This document shows positions 53,022 through 62,764 of a stretch of 64,000 nt of DNA, piece by piece (position 1 is the first letter of the stretch; the number at the start of each line of letters is the position of its first letter). The translations under genes were made by a program, and so were the position numbers. The stretch comes from PALSA-505 sp963702235 (GTDB taxonomy: Bacteria; Actinomycetota; Actinomycetes; Streptosporangiales; Streptosporangiaceae). Below the pieces are notes generated by a model. That model was given only the letters and a program-made list of their open reading frames with translations, had not been told where the DNA came from and did not search any database. The stretch is taken from positions 124,001 through 188,000 of the forward strand of contig CAVPBZ010000013.1 in assembly GCA_963702235.1 (NCBI GenBank), in the 5' to 3' direction.

Positions 53022-54269
53022 TCATCGCTTCCCGGAGCGCTTGCTCCGCGACTGCTTGACCCGCTGCTGCCGGACGAACGTGACTTCAGGCGGCTCCGGG
53101 GCCTGTTCGGGCTCGGCGCGTCCCCTGACCAGCTTGCGCAGCATCCCGCCGCTCCCGTTCGGGGTCGGCGGCGGTATGCCGAGCGCGGCTGATTCGCTCT
53201 TCGCGGCCGACGGCTTCCTGGCGGCACCAGGCTTCGCCCCGGCGGCAGGCTTCGCCGAACCAGCAGGCTTCGCCCCGGCGGCGGACGGCCCGGCCGACGG
53301 CTTCGCCGGCGCGGCCGGCTGCCGGGCGGACGATGACGGCCGGGCCGAGGCGGGCTTGGCCGAGCCAGCCGGCCTGGCCGCAGTCCCCGGCCGCCTGGCC
53401 GACGGCTGCCCGGTCCCGGTCTTGGGCCGGGCGGCGGTTCCCTGGGCCACGGCCGCGGGCGCCTTGCCGGTCCCTGCGACCGCGGCGGCCGCGGCGGGCG
53501 CCGCGTTGAGCGGCGGGATCTTCTTGAACAGGAAGTACTGCTGGCCGACCTGCCAGATGTTCGAGGTCAGCCAGTACACGACCAGCCCGAACTGCCAGTA
53601 CAGGCCGCTCAGCGCGAACAGCGGCGCGATATAGACCATGTACTTCTGCGCGCCGGCCATCGGGTTGTCCTCGGCGGCCGTCGGGTTCTGCATCAGGCCG
53701 CGCTTCATGCTCTGCCGGACCGAGAAGAACGTCGTGACCGCGCTGATCAGCACCGTGATGATGATGACGATCTTCACGTGCAGCGCGGGCGCGGGGTGCG
53801 CGAACAGGAACTTGTCGGCGATCGAGACGCCGAAGATACGGGCCTGGTTCGCCTGCATGACGACCTTTGCCGTCATGTGGTACAGGACCTTATGCTCCGA
53901 TACCGCGCGGAGCACGTTCAGCAGGGCGAACCAGAGCGGAAGCTGGGCCACGAGCGGCAGGCAGCCGGAGAGCGGGTTGGCCCCGTGCTCCTTGTACAGC
54001 TTCATCATCTCTTCTTGAAGCTTCTGCTTGTCGTTCTTGTAGCGCTTCCGCAGCGCCTGCAGCTCCGGCGCGAGCGCGAGCATCTTGCGCTGGGAGTGCA
54101 TCTGCTTGATGAACAGCGGCAGCAGGGCCAGCCGCATCAAGACGACGAGGACGACGATGGTCAGGACCCACGTCGCGCCGGAGGCCGGGCCCAGCGGCAC
54201 GGCGAGCACCGCGTGGATGCGCATGATCAGCCACGCGACGAGGTCGTACAGCGGGTTGAGGATGCCCAC
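53022..54269 (-). CDS. yidC: Membrane protein insertase YidC
   Basis: This 415-residue protein has a short Oxa1-type core with about five TM segments: LNPLYDLVAWLIMRIHAVL, TWVLTIVVLVVLMRLALLPL, then a cytoplasmic hairpin with Lys/Arg (KRYKNDKQKLQEEMMKLYKE), GANPLSGCLPLVAQLPLWFA, and further TMs. The conserved Arg in the membrane groove is in VVLMRLAL. A long Ala/Pro/Lys-rich cytoplasmic tail follows (about 285-415), ending RQQRVKQSRSKRSGKR, likely ribosome-contacting. Confidence 0.95.
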   Translation of the reverse strand: MGILNPLYDLVAWLIMRIHAVLAVPLGPASGATWVLTIVVLVVLMRLALLPLFIKQMHSQRKMLALAPELQALRKRYKNDKQKLQEEMMKLYKEHGANPLSGCLPLVAQLPLWFALLNVLRAVSEHKVLYHMTAKVVMQANQARIFGVSIADKFLFAHPAPALHVKIVIIITVLISAVTTFFSVRQSMKRGLMQNPTAAEDNPMAGAQKYMVYIAPLFALSGLYWQFGLVVYWLTSNIWQVGQQYFLFKKIPPLNAAPAAAAAVAGTGKAPAAVAQGTAARPKTGTGQPSARRPGTAARPAGSAKPASARPSSSARQPAAPAKPSAGPSAAGAKPAGSAKPAAGAKPGAARKPSAAKSESAALGIPPPTPNGSGGMLRKLVRGRAEPEQAPEPPEVTFVRQQRVKQSRSKRSGKR

Positions 54270-54272
54270 CAG

Positions 54273-54581
54273 CTAGCTCCCTTGTACTCTCGCCGACACG
54301 GTCCGCCGGGCGCGGCGTGGCGGTACCGGGTCATACCCGCCCGGGTGGAACGGATGGCACCGGCCGATCCTGCGGACCGCGAGCCAGCTTCCGCGCAGCG
54401 CCCCGTGCTCGGCGAGCGCCTGCAGCGCGTAGGCACTGCAGGACGGCGCGAACCGGCAGCGGGGCGGGAGCAACGAGCTCACGCCTCGCTGGTAACCGCT
54501 CACCACGAGCATGAGCAGCCGCGCCACGACCGACGGCCGGGCAGCCCCAGCCGTGGCCCGGACGTCAGGCTCCTGGGTCAT
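54273..54581 (-). CDS. yidD: Membrane protein insertion efficiency factor YidD
   Basis: It starts at ATG 54581 (MTQEPDVRATAG) with AGAAGG upstream; 102 residues. The family signature is LVSGYQRGVSSLLPPRCRFA then PSCSAYALQALAEHGALRGS and GRCHPFHPGGYDPVP, with three conserved Cys. An in-frame GTG at 54656 overlapping the rnpA stop is possible. It assists YidC-dependent insertion. Confidence 0.93.
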   Translation of the reverse strand: MTQEPDVRATAGAARPSVVARLLMLVVSGYQRGVSSLLPPRCRFAPSCSAYALQALAEHGALRGSWLAVRRIGRCHPFHPGGYDPVPPRRARRTVSARVQGS

Positions 54582-54652
54582 CACTGAGCCTTCTTCAACC
54601 GCCCGCCGTGTATCGCAAAGAGCGCGGCGGGCTCGTTGAGGTTGAAAAAGGT

Positions 54653-55018
54653 TCACTGCTGCAGCACCCCTACCTGCCGCCGCAACAGCGTGCCCATTAC
54701 CAGGTCGAGTTCGGCGGCAAGATCCGCCTGGCGTGCGGCCGCGGCCTGGGGATTGGCGCGGACAACTAGCAGGCTACCTCCCGGCAGCGAGTCGAGATAA
54801 CCGCGGGCCAGATGTCTCAGCCGACGGCGTACCGCATTGCGCGTCACCGCGCCGCCCACGGCCCGGCTGACCACGAACCCCACCCGGGCCGGCTCGTCCG
54901 GGCAGTCAGCGCGGACGAGCAGGTGTCCGGTCAGCAGGCGGCGGCCCGCCCTGCTGCCGCCGCGGACCGCCATCGTGAACTCCGCGCGCCGCCGCATCCG
55001 TGCCTGGGCTGGAAGCAT
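54653..55018 (-). CDS. rnpA: Ribonuclease P protein component
   Basis: This 121-residue protein starts MLPAQARMRRRAEFTMAVRG and contains the signature VGFVVSRAVGGAVTRNAVRR and RLRHLARGYL. It binds the RNase P RNA and helps 5' processing of tRNA precursors. It is in the conserved order rpmH-rnpA-yidD-yidC. Confidence 0.96.
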   Translation of the reverse strand: MLPAQARMRRRAEFTMAVRGGSRAGRRLLTGHLLVRADCPDEPARVGFVVSRAVGGAVTRNAVRRRLRHLARGYLDSLPGGSLLVVRANPQAAAARQADLAAELDLVMGTLLRRQVGVLQQ

Positions 55019-55058
55019 CAGCGACGCCTGCTGGGCTTGTGACCGCCGCCCCCGGCCG

Positions 55059-55196
55059 TCAGGCGCTCAGCCGCTCGCGCCCCTTGTGCCTGCGCGCGGC
55101 GAGCACCGCCCGCCCGGCCCGGGTGCGCATGCGCAGGCGGAAGCCGTGCGTCTTCGCGCGGCGGCGGTTGTTCGGCTGAAATGTACGCTTGCTCAC
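55059..55196 (-). CDS. rpmH: 50S ribosomal protein bL34
   Basis: It starts at GTG 55196 with GGAG upstream; 45 residues. The sequence MSKRTFQPNNRRRAKTHGFR then LRMRTRAGRAVLAARRHKGR is the universal L34. The first gene on the leftward side of dnaA. Confidence 0.97.
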   Translation of the reverse strand: MSKRTFQPNNRRRAKTHGFRLRMRTRAGRAVLAARRHKGRERLSA

Positions 55197-55622
55197 TTCT
55201 GGCTCCAGATGCGGTGCTTGGCTTGCCCGGCGTGCCTCTGGCACGACGTTCATGCCCCACCGCCCGGGCAGCCGCATCAGCACTGCGCCGGCCCGGTGGC
55301 CGGTCAACCAGCCTAAGTGCCCCGATCCCGCCGGTCAAACCGGGCCAGCGGCCCGCGGCACCCGGCCCCGCGCCCGGCGGCCGCACCGGCGGCCCATAAG
55401 TGATCAGTCCGCCCGCAGGTTGCCGGAACAGTGCCATTTACCGAACGCGCCGCGAGCCGGACGCCTAGGCTGTGGAGAACCATATCCGGTCCGGCGGCGC
55501 GGAGATCAGAATCGCTACTGGGCTCACGAAACTACTCAGAGTGACCAAGCCGGGCACCGGAAATGGCGTGTACAACTTGTGGATAATTCTCAACTGCGGT
55601 GGGGGCGCGAGGTGAGGAATAT
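55197..55622. promoter_or_regulatory. rpmH-dnaA intergenic region with DnaA box
   Basis: This is the divergent promoter region of rpmH and dnaA. TGTGGATAA at 55579-55587 is a perfect DnaA box (TTATCCACA on the minus strand), 36 bp before the dnaA start, fitting autorepression. TGTGGAGAA at 55471-55479 is a weaker match. No gene is seen. Confidence 0.7.
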
Positions 55623-57149
55623 ATGAGTGAAACGGACCTCGCGGAGGTATGGGCCCGCTCTCTTGAGGACCTCAATGGCATGCAGATCGAGGCACACCAG
55701 CGGGCCTGGCTCAAGCTGACCAGGCCGCTCGGCCTGGTCGAGAACACGGCGCTGATCGCGACGCCCAACGAATTCGTCAAGGAACAGCTGGAGACCCGGC
55801 TGCGCACCTTGATCACGCACGCGCTGTCGCGGGAACTCGGCCGCAGCATCCAGCTGGCCGTCACCGTCGATCCGGCCACCGACGTCCGCCCGGCCGCCGT
55901 CCCCGACGTTCTGGGCGGCCCGGGCGGCGGGTCGCCGGACCCAGCGGATCTGGACCACGGCCACGGCACCGGCCAGCCTGCTGATTCCCGGCCGCCGGGC
56001 ATCGACGGAGGGGAATCCGAACGAGTCAGCGCCGCGGCCGCCAGCAACGGGGCCGACGGGCAGCCGAAGGGGCTGCGGCCAGGCGGCGGCGGGCAGCACG
56101 TGCGGCCGGCGGCCGCCAGGCTCAATCCCAAGTACACCTTCGAGACGTTCGTCATCGGGTCCAGCAACAGGTTCGCCCACGCCGCCGCCGTCGCGGTCGC
56201 CGAAGCGCCCGCGAAGGCGTACAACCCCCTGTTCATCTACGGCGACTCCGGGCTCGGCAAGACACATCTGCTGCACGCCATCGGTCATTACGCGCAGAGC
56301 TTCTACCAGGGCGTGAAGGTGCGGTACGTGAGCTCGGAAGAGTTCACGAACGATTTCATCAACATGATCAGGGATGGCAAGCAGGACGGATTCCGGCGCC
56401 GCTACCGCGACGTGGATGTGCTGCTCGTGGACGACATCCAGTTCCTGGAAAACAAGGAAGGAACTCAGGAGGAGTTCTTCCATACCTTCAATACCCTGCA
56501 CAACGCCAGCAAGCAGATCGTGATCTCCAGTGACCGCGCCCCCAAACGCCTGGTGACGCTGGAAGACAGGCTGCGCAGCAGGTTCGAGTGGGGGCTGCTC
56601 ACCGATGTCCAGCCGCCTGAGCTGGAAACGCGTATCGCCATCTTGCGCAAGAAAGCGGTCCAGGAGGGACTCAACGCGCCGCCCGAGGTGCTGGAGTACA
56701 TCGCCAGCCGGATCTCCACCAACATCCGCGAGCTCGAGGGCGCACTCATCCGGGTGACCGCATTCGCCAGCCTCAACCGGCAGTCGGTGGAGCTGCAGCT
56801 GGCCGAGATCGTGCTGAAGGACCTCATTCCCGAGGCGCAGGGGCCGCAGATCACGGCGACCACGATCATGGGGCAGACCGCTTCCTACTTCGGCCTGTCG
56901 ATCGACGACCTGTGCGGCACGTCCAGGTCCCGGGTGCTCGCCACCGCCCGGCAGATCGCCATGTACCTGTGCCGGGAGCTCACCGACCTGTCGCTGCCCA
57001 AGATCGGCCAGCAGTTCGGCGGCCGCGACCATACGACGGTCATGTACGCGGATCGTAAAATCCGGTCGCTGATGGCCGAGCGCCGGTCGATCTATAACCA
57101 GGTCACCGAGCTGACCAACCGCATCAAGCAGCAGGCCAGGTCCGGATGA
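55623..57149 (+). CDS. dnaA: Chromosomal replication initiator DnaA
   Basis: It starts at ATG 55623 (MSETDLAEVWARSLEDLNG) with GGTGAGG upstream; 508 residues. Domain I spans about 1-85, and a Gly/Pro-rich domain II follows to about 160. Domain III is the AAA+ ATPase (PLFIYGDSGLGKTHLLHAIG, VDVLLVDDIQFLENKEGTQE). Domain IV binds DNA (RSRVLATARQIAMYLCRELT, GGRDHTTVMYADRKIR). It opens oriC for replication. Confidence 0.97.
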   Translation: MSETDLAEVWARSLEDLNGMQIEAHQRAWLKLTRPLGLVENTALIATPNEFVKEQLETRLRTLITHALSRELGRSIQLAVTVDPATDVRPAAVPDVLGGPGGGSPDPADLDHGHGTGQPADSRPPGIDGGESERVSAAAASNGADGQPKGLRPGGGGQHVRPAAARLNPKYTFETFVIGSSNRFAHAAAVAVAEAPAKAYNPLFIYGDSGLGKTHLLHAIGHYAQSFYQGVKVRYVSSEEFTNDFINMIRDGKQDGFRRRYRDVDVLLVDDIQFLENKEGTQEEFFHTFNTLHNASKQIVISSDRAPKRLVTLEDRLRSRFEWGLLTDVQPPELETRIAILRKKAVQEGLNAPPEVLEYIASRISTNIRELEGALIRVTAFASLNRQSVELQLAEIVLKDLIPEAQGPQITATTIMGQTASYFGLSIDDLCGTSRSRVLATARQIAMYLCRELTDLSLPKIGQQFGGRDHTTVMYADRKIRSLMAERRSIYNQVTELTNRIKQQARSG

Positions 57150-57629
57150 ACACCGGTGAACGCAGGGAAACGGCGGGATGACGGCGGTGCTAACCCCCGC
57201 AAATCAGTTCGCGGCCCGCATTCTGAACGCACAGCCTGTGGACAAGTCTGGGGAAAAGCTCGGGGGAACCGGCGGACAACCGGGTACATGCAGGGGAGAA
57301 CGTGCGGACAATCAGCGGCGGCATCGCGACAGCACACAGCAGGCCATTGCCGGCGGGGTTCCTACTCACACCCCCTGTGGGCAGCAGATGCCGGGCCGGC
57401 CTGGGCTAACGCCGGTTGTCCCCACGATCCACCGCACCTACTGCGACTACGTTCCCTTCTTTATCTACAAACTTCACAACCAGCAGTGGGTGGCCGCGGG
57501 GGCGACCACCCGACATCGGTCAGGGGCGATGCCTGCCAGGCATGGGCGCGGCATCATTAACTTGTCGGCAGCGACGTACCCCTGTGCGAGGATCCCTACA
57601 CATCAGCAGCGGACAGGAGGCGGTTCGCA
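57150..57629. other. Chromosomal replication origin oriC
   Basis: The dnaA-dnaN gap contains DnaA-box matches: TGTGGACAA at 57237-57245 (perfect TTGTCCACA, minus strand), GGCGGACAA at 57271-57279, TGCGGACAA at 57303-57311, TTGTCCCCA at 57416-57424, TTATCTACA at 57461-57469 and TTGTCGGCA at 57562-57570. The most AT-rich stretch is near 57450-57480, a candidate unwinding region. Consensus and spacing were read by eye. Confidence 0.85.
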
Positions 57630-58754
57630 GTGAAATTCCAGGTAGAGCGCGATGTGCTGGCGGAGGCCGTGGCGTGGACGGCGCGGGCGCTGCCAGCCCG
57701 CCCGGCCCTCCCGGTGCTGGCCGGCATGCGGCTGCAGGCGGGCGCGGAGCTCACCCTGTCCAGCTTCGACTATGACGTTTCCGCCCAGGCCTCGCTGCCG
57801 GTGACCGCGGACGAGGAAGGCGATGTGCTGGTCTCCGGGCGGCTGCTCAGCGAGATCACCCGCAGCCTGCCGCCGCGGCCGGTCGAGCTGCGCACGGATG
57901 GCTCACGGACGATCGTGACCTGCGGCAGCGCGCAGTTCTCCCTGCTCATGCTGCCGTCCGAGGACTACCCGGCGCTGCCCGACATGCCGCCATCGGTTGG
58001 CACCGTGGAAAGCGACGTGTTCGCGGCCGCGGTGGCCCAGGTGGCCACGGCCGCGGGCCGCGACGACACGCTGCCTGCGCTGACCGGGGTGCGGATCGAG
58101 ATCGAGGATGACACGCTCACGCTGATCGCCACCGACAGGTACCGGCTCGCGGTGCGCGAGCTGCGCTGGAATCCGGCCCGGCCGGATCTCAACGCGGCCG
58201 TCCTGGTCCCCGGCAAGGCGCTGGCCGACACCGCCCGCGCACTGACCGCGGGCGCGGAGGTCTCGATCGCGCTGGCGCTGCCCGGCGAGAACGGGGACGG
58301 GATGATCGGCTTCGAGGGCGGCGGCAGGCGCGCGACCACCCGCCTGCTCGGCGGCGAGTTCCCCCGCTACCAGGCGCTGCTGCCGGACCAGGTGAACGCC
58401 ACTGCCGAGCTGCCTGCCGCGCTGCTGGCCGAGTCGGTCAAGCGGGTCGCGCTGGTGGCCGAGCGCAACACCCCGGTCCGGCTGTCCTTCTCGGCCGGCC
58501 AGCTGCTGCTCGAGGCGGGCACCGGCGACGAGGCCCAGGCGGCCGAGACGCTGGAGGCGAGCTACGAGGGCGAGGACATCCAGATCGCGTTCAACCCGCA
58601 GTACCTGCTCGACGGGCTGACCGTGCTGGACTCCGACACCGTCCGGATCTCGTTCACCACCCCGGCCAAGCCTGCCGTGATCACCGGTAAGCCCGCCGCC
58701 GACCAGGCACCCGACTACCGCTACCTGCTGATGCCGATCCGGCTAGGCGGCTGA
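57630..58754 (+). CDS. dnaN: DNA polymerase III beta subunit (sliding clamp)
   Basis: It starts at GTG 57630; 374 residues in the three-domain clamp arrangement: MKFQVERDVLAEAVAWTARA, then DDTLPALTGVRIEIEDDTLT with LIATDRYRLAVRELRW, and the C-terminal domain ending RYLLMPIRLGG. The hydrophobic partner pocket residues near the C-terminal LMPIRL are conserved. It encircles DNA as a dimer and tethers polymerase. It lies immediately right of oriC. Confidence 0.97.
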   Translation: MKFQVERDVLAEAVAWTARALPARPALPVLAGMRLQAGAELTLSSFDYDVSAQASLPVTADEEGDVLVSGRLLSEITRSLPPRPVELRTDGSRTIVTCGSAQFSLLMLPSEDYPALPDMPPSVGTVESDVFAAAVAQVATAAGRDDTLPALTGVRIEIEDDTLTLIATDRYRLAVRELRWNPARPDLNAAVLVPGKALADTARALTAGAEVSIALALPGENGDGMIGFEGGGRRATTRLLGGEFPRYQALLPDQVNATAELPAALLAESVKRVALVAERNTPVRLSFSAGQLLLEAGTGDEAQAAETLEASYEGEDIQIAFNPQYLLDGLTVLDSDTVRISFTTPAKPAVITGKPAADQAPDYRYLLMPIRLGG

Positions 58755-58915
58755 GCTGGGATCAGCCTGCTCATCGGCCTTCGGCCGATTTCGCCGTGGG
58801 CCACCCTCCGTATTTATCCCGGGGGCCCGAGCCCCGGTCCTCACGACACCAGTTGACGTGAGCGGTTCGCTGCGGCCATGAGCAGTCTCTCTCCTAGCGC
58901 AGTAATGTCGCAGCT

Positions 58916-60043
58916 GTGCACCTCACCCGGCTCGCGCTGACGGACTTCCGCTCTTATCGGGCGGCGGATCTGGCGCTGGAGCCCGGCGTGACGTCGTTCA
59001 CCGGCGCGAACGGCCAGGGCAAGACCAACCTGGTCGAGGCGGTCGGCTACGTCGCGACGCTGGCCAGCCACCGCGTCGCCACCGACGCGCCGCTGGTCCG
59101 CAGCGGCGCCGAGCGGGCCATCGTGCGCGCCGCGGTCACATCGGCCGGCCGCAGCAGCCTGATCGAGATCGAGATCAACCCGGCCCGGGCCAACCGGGCC
59201 AGGCTCAACCGCGCCCCGGTGCCGCGGCCCCGGCAGATCCTGGGCACGCTGCGCGCGGTGCTGTTCGCCCCCGAGGACCTCGCCCTGGTCAAGGGCGATC
59301 CCGGCGAGCGCCGCCGGTACCTCGACGACCTGCTCGTCCAGTCGGCGCCGCGGTACGCGGGGGTCAGGTCCGACTACGAGCGGGTCGTCAAGCAGCGGAC
59401 GGCGCTGCTGAAGTCCGCGCGGGCCAGGCCGCCGGGCAACCGGCCGATGCTCGGCGCCCTCGATGCCTGGGATGAGCAGCTGGCCCGGACCGGCGCCGAG
59501 CTGATGGCCGGACGGCTCGACCTGGTTGGCGCGCTCCGCCCGCTGGCGGTCAAGGCCTACGCCGCGGTCTCCGGCGACGAGTGCGCCGTGGAGATCAGCT
59601 ACCGCCCGTCGCTGCGCGACAAGACCGAGCCGGCCTGCGATCAGGATCAGCTGGCGGCCAGCCTGCGCGAGGCGCTCGCCGAATCCCGCGGCGCTGAGCT
59701 GGAGCGTGGCGTCTGCCTGGTCGGCCCGCACCGGGACGAGCTGGACCTGCGCATCGGCGAGCTGCCCGCCCGCGGGTACGCCAGCCACGGCGAGTCCTGG
59801 TCGCTCGCGCTCGCCCTGCGGCTGGCCGGCTACGAGCTGCTGCGCACGGCCGGCGATGACCCGGTGCTGCTGCTCGACGACGTCTTCGCCGAGCTCGACG
59901 GGCAGCGCAGGGAGCGGCTGGCCGCGGTGGCGGCCGCCGCCGAGCAGGTCCTCGTCACCGCCGCCGTGCCCGCCGACCTGCCCGCGGCGATGACGGCCAC
60001 CAGGTTCGACGTATCCGACGGGGTGATCACCCGTGCCCGCTGA
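58916..60043 (+). CDS. recF: DNA replication and repair protein RecF
   Basis: It starts at GTG 58916 (MHLTRLALTDFRSYRAADLA); 375 residues. The Walker A is FTGANGQGKTNLVEAVGYVA, the ABC-type signature ASHGESWSLALALRLAGYEL, and Walker B PVLLLDDVFAELDGQRRE. It loads RecA on gaps and helps restart replication. It overlaps the DciA gene by 11 bp. No gnd gene separates it from dnaN, unlike some actinobacteria. Confidence 0.95.
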   Translation: MHLTRLALTDFRSYRAADLALEPGVTSFTGANGQGKTNLVEAVGYVATLASHRVATDAPLVRSGAERAIVRAAVTSAGRSSLIEIEINPARANRARLNRAPVPRPRQILGTLRAVLFAPEDLALVKGDPGERRRYLDDLLVQSAPRYAGVRSDYERVVKQRTALLKSARARPPGNRPMLGALDAWDEQLARTGAELMAGRLDLVGALRPLAVKAYAAVSGDECAVEISYRPSLRDKTEPACDQDQLAASLREALAESRGAELERGVCLVGPHRDELDLRIGELPARGYASHGESWSLALALRLAGYELLRTAGDDPVLLLDDVFAELDGQRRERLAAVAAAAEQVLVTAAVPADLPAAMTATRFDVSDGVITRAR

Positions 60044-60578
60044 CGATCCCGGCGACAGGATCCGCAGTGCCCGCGAGGCGCTCGCGGCCGCCATGCAGGA
60101 CGCCAGGGACCGCGATGTGAGCCCGGCGCCCGGGCGCTCGCGCTTGGCTGCCCGTTCGGGCCAAAATAAATTTTCCGAACGGCTCCGATCGACCCCTGCC
60201 GCGGACCGCAAATCCGGCAGCGACGATCCGCAGCCGCTGGCGGCGGCGATCACCCGGCTGCTGGCCGAGCGCGGCTGGCAGCAGCAGGCCGCGGTCGGCT
60301 CGGCGTTCGGCCGCTGGGAGCAGATCGTCGGCCCGGAGCTCGCCGCTCACGCCCGGCCGGACGGCTTCGCCGACGGCGAGCTGGTGGTGATCGCCGATTC
60401 CACCGCGTGGGCCACCCAACTGCGGCTGCTGGCCGCCACGCTGGTGCGGCGGCTGAACGCCGAGCTCGGCGACGGCACGGTCCGGCGGGTGAAGGTCCGG
60501 GGCCCCGCGGCACCTCCCCGCCAGCCCGGCGCGTGGCGGGCCGCGGGCGGCCGCGGGCCGCGTGACACGTACGGCTGA
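60033..60578 (+). CDS. dciA: DUF721 / DciA-like protein
   Basis: This 181-residue protein has a variable N-terminus and the DUF721 domain from about residue 70: ITRLLAERGWQQQAAVGSAF, GRWEQIVGPELAAHARPDGF, WATQLRLLAATLVRRLNAEL. In other bacteria DciA loads or activates DnaB. It starts at GTG 60033 inside the recF 3' end. Confidence 0.88.
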   Translation: MPADDPGDRIRSAREALAAAMQDARDRDVSPAPGRSRLAARSGQNKFSERLRSTPAADRKSGSDDPQPLAAAITRLLAERGWQQQAAVGSAFGRWEQIVGPELAAHARPDGFADGELVVIADSTAWATQLRLLAATLVRRLNAELGDGTVRRVKVRGPAAPPRQPGAWRAAGGRGPRDTYG

Positions 60579-60698
60579 ACACGCCCGTGGCAGAGGGAAC
60601 TCCCAGGTAAAATAGGAGAGCGCACCGGGCAGCCGACGCCGGGGTCTCGTGGCGCTGGGGTCTGGTGGCGCTGTCCCGGCAGGAGGGGTTCAGAAACT

Positions 60699-62639
60699 TT
60701 GTCGTCCTATGACGCACGCTCGATTACCGTCCTCGAGGGTCTCGAGGCGGTACGCAAGCGACCCGGCATGTACATCGGCTCCACCAGTGAGCGCGGCCTG
60801 CACCACCTCGTCCAGGAAGTCGTGGACAACTCGGTGGACGAGGCCCTGGCCGGGTACTGCGACACGATCGACGTGACCCTGCTGCCGGACGGCGGCGTCC
60901 GGGTCAGCGACAACGGCCGCGGCATCCCGGTGGACCTGCACCCGGTGGAGCAGCGGTCCGCGCTGGAGGTCGTGCACACCACGCTGCACGCCGGCGGCAA
61001 GTTTGACGGCAAGTCCTACGCGGTCTCTGGCGGGCTGCACGGCGTCGGCGTCTCGGTGGTGAACGCACTGTCGCGGCGGCTCGACGTGGAGGTCCGCCGG
61101 GAGGGACACGTCTGGCGCCAGTCCTACGAGCGGGGTGACCCGGTCACCGAGGTGATCCGCGGCGAGCCGACCGACGAGCACGGCACCACGACGAACTTCT
61201 GGCCGGACCCGTCGATCTTCGAGACGCTGGACTGGAGCTTCGAGACGCTGTCCCGGCGGCTGCAGGAGATGGCCTTCCTCAACCGCGGCCTGCGGGTGAC
61301 GCTGACCGACGAGCGACCCGACCATATCAACGGCGAGCCGCACGTGGTCAGCTACTGCTACCCGGGCGGCATCGCGGACTTCGTCCGGTACCTGAACGCC
61401 TCCAAGGAGCCGGTGCACGGTTCGGTCATCGAGTTCGGCGACGAGGGCGAGGGCATCGCCGTCGAGATCGCCATGCAGTGGAACGCCTCGTACGCCGAGT
61501 CGGTGCACACGTTCGCCAACACGATCAGCACGGCCGAGGGCGGCACCCACGAGGAGGGCTTCCGCTCCGCCCTGACCACGATCGTCAACAGGTATGCCCG
61601 GGAGCAGAAGCTGCTCCGCGAGAAGGACGACAACCTGACCGGCGAGGACGTGCGCGAGGGGCTCACCGCGATCGTCTCGGTCAAGCTGGCCGAGCCGCAG
61701 TTCGAGGGCCAGACCAAGACCAAGCTCGGCAACACCGAGGCGAAGTCGTTCGTGCAGAAGGCGTGCAACGACCACCTGCGGGACTGGTTCGAGCGCAACC
61801 CGGGCGAGGCCAAGGACATCATCACCAAGGCCACCCAGGCCGCGCGAGCCCGGATCGCGGCCCGCCAGGCCCGCGACCTGACCCGGCGCAAGAGCCTGCT
61901 CGAGTCCACGTCGCTGCCGGGCAAGCTGGCCGACTGCCAGTCCTCGGACCCGGCGCTGTGCGAGATCTACGTGGTCGAGGGTGACTCGGCCGGCGGCTCG
62001 GCCAAGGGCGGCCGCGACCCGATGTACCAGGCCATCCTGCCGATCCGCGGCAAGATCCTGAACGTGGAGAAGGCCCGGATCGACCGGGTGCTGAAGAACA
62101 ACGAGGTCCAGGCCATGATCACGGCGCTGGGCACCGGGATTCACGACGACTTCACGCTCGAGAAGCTCCGCTACTACAAGGTCATCCTGATGGCGGACGC
62201 GGACGTGGACGGGCTGCACATCCGCACGCTGCTGCTCACCCTGCTGTTCCGGTTCATGAAGCCGGTCATCGAGGCCGGTCACGTCTACCTGGCCCAGCCG
62301 CCGCTCTACAAGATCAAGTGGGATGGCCGCGGGGTGCCGCCGGAGTACGCCTACTCCGACGCCGAGCGGGACCGGGTGATCGCGGCGGGGATCGCGGCCG
62401 GCCGCAGGGACCCCAGGCCGCGGGACGGCGTCCAGCGGTACAAGGGCCTGGGCGAGATGAACGCCTCCGAGCTGTGGGAGACCACCATGGACCCGGCGCA
62501 CCGGGTGCTGCTGCAGGTGACGGTGGACGACGCGGCCCAGGCCGACGAGCTGTTCACCGTGCTGATGGGAGAAGACGTGGAGGCGCGGCGCTCGTTCATC
62601 CAGCGCAACGCCAAGGACGTCCGCTTCCTCGACATCTGA
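60699..62639 (+). CDS. gyrB: DNA gyrase subunit B
   Basis: It starts at TTG 60699 (MSSYDARSITVLEGLEAVRK) with GGAGGGG upstream; 646 residues. The GHKL ATPase has QEVVDNSVDEALAGYC, VRVSDNGRGIPVDL and GGLHGVGVSVVNALS. The Toprim domain has EIYVVEGDSAGGSAKGGRDP with PIRGKILNVEKARIDRV, and ends with QRNAKDVRFLDI. It forms the A2B2 gyrase with GyrA. Confidence 0.97.
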   Translation: MSSYDARSITVLEGLEAVRKRPGMYIGSTSERGLHHLVQEVVDNSVDEALAGYCDTIDVTLLPDGGVRVSDNGRGIPVDLHPVEQRSALEVVHTTLHAGGKFDGKSYAVSGGLHGVGVSVVNALSRRLDVEVRREGHVWRQSYERGDPVTEVIRGEPTDEHGTTTNFWPDPSIFETLDWSFETLSRRLQEMAFLNRGLRVTLTDERPDHINGEPHVVSYCYPGGIADFVRYLNASKEPVHGSVIEFGDEGEGIAVEIAMQWNASYAESVHTFANTISTAEGGTHEEGFRSALTTIVNRYAREQKLLREKDDNLTGEDVREGLTAIVSVKLAEPQFEGQTKTKLGNTEAKSFVQKACNDHLRDWFERNPGEAKDIITKATQAARARIAARQARDLTRRKSLLESTSLPGKLADCQSSDPALCEIYVVEGDSAGGSAKGGRDPMYQAILPIRGKILNVEKARIDRVLKNNEVQAMITALGTGIHDDFTLEKLRYYKVILMADADVDGLHIRTLLLTLLFRFMKPVIEAGHVYLAQPPLYKIKWDGRGVPPEYAYSDAERDRVIAAGIAAGRRDPRPRDGVQRYKGLGEMNASELWETTMDPAHRVLLQVTVDDAAQADELFTVLMGEDVEARRSFIQRNAKDVRFLDI

Positions 62640-62641
62640 CC

Positions 62642-62753
62642 TGCGGGGGGCTTCGCCCCCCGCATTCCCCCCAAGATCAAGAACTAAAGACAAAGATCAA
62701 GACCGAAGATCAAAGTCAAGGACTTCAAACGCCGGACGGCGTTTGAGACCGAA
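62642..62753. terminator. gyrB-gyrA spacer: hairpin, A-rich repeats and a second hairpin
   Basis: Hairpin GCGGGGGGC-TT-CGCCCCCCGC at about 62643-62663 precedes a run of purine-rich AAGATCAAG-like repeats (62672-62725). A second stem-loop, CAAACGCC-GGAC-GGCGTTTG, lies at about 62727-62746. It shares the CATNCCCCCC core of the tandem repeats at 22290-22470. It may modulate read-through from gyrB to gyrA. Confidence 0.65.
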
Positions 62754-62764
62754 AGGCCAGGAAT

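Noticed and set aside
60690..62693. 667-codon minus-strand frame opposite gyrB
   Set aside because: Antisense shadow of gyrB; no recognisable domain.
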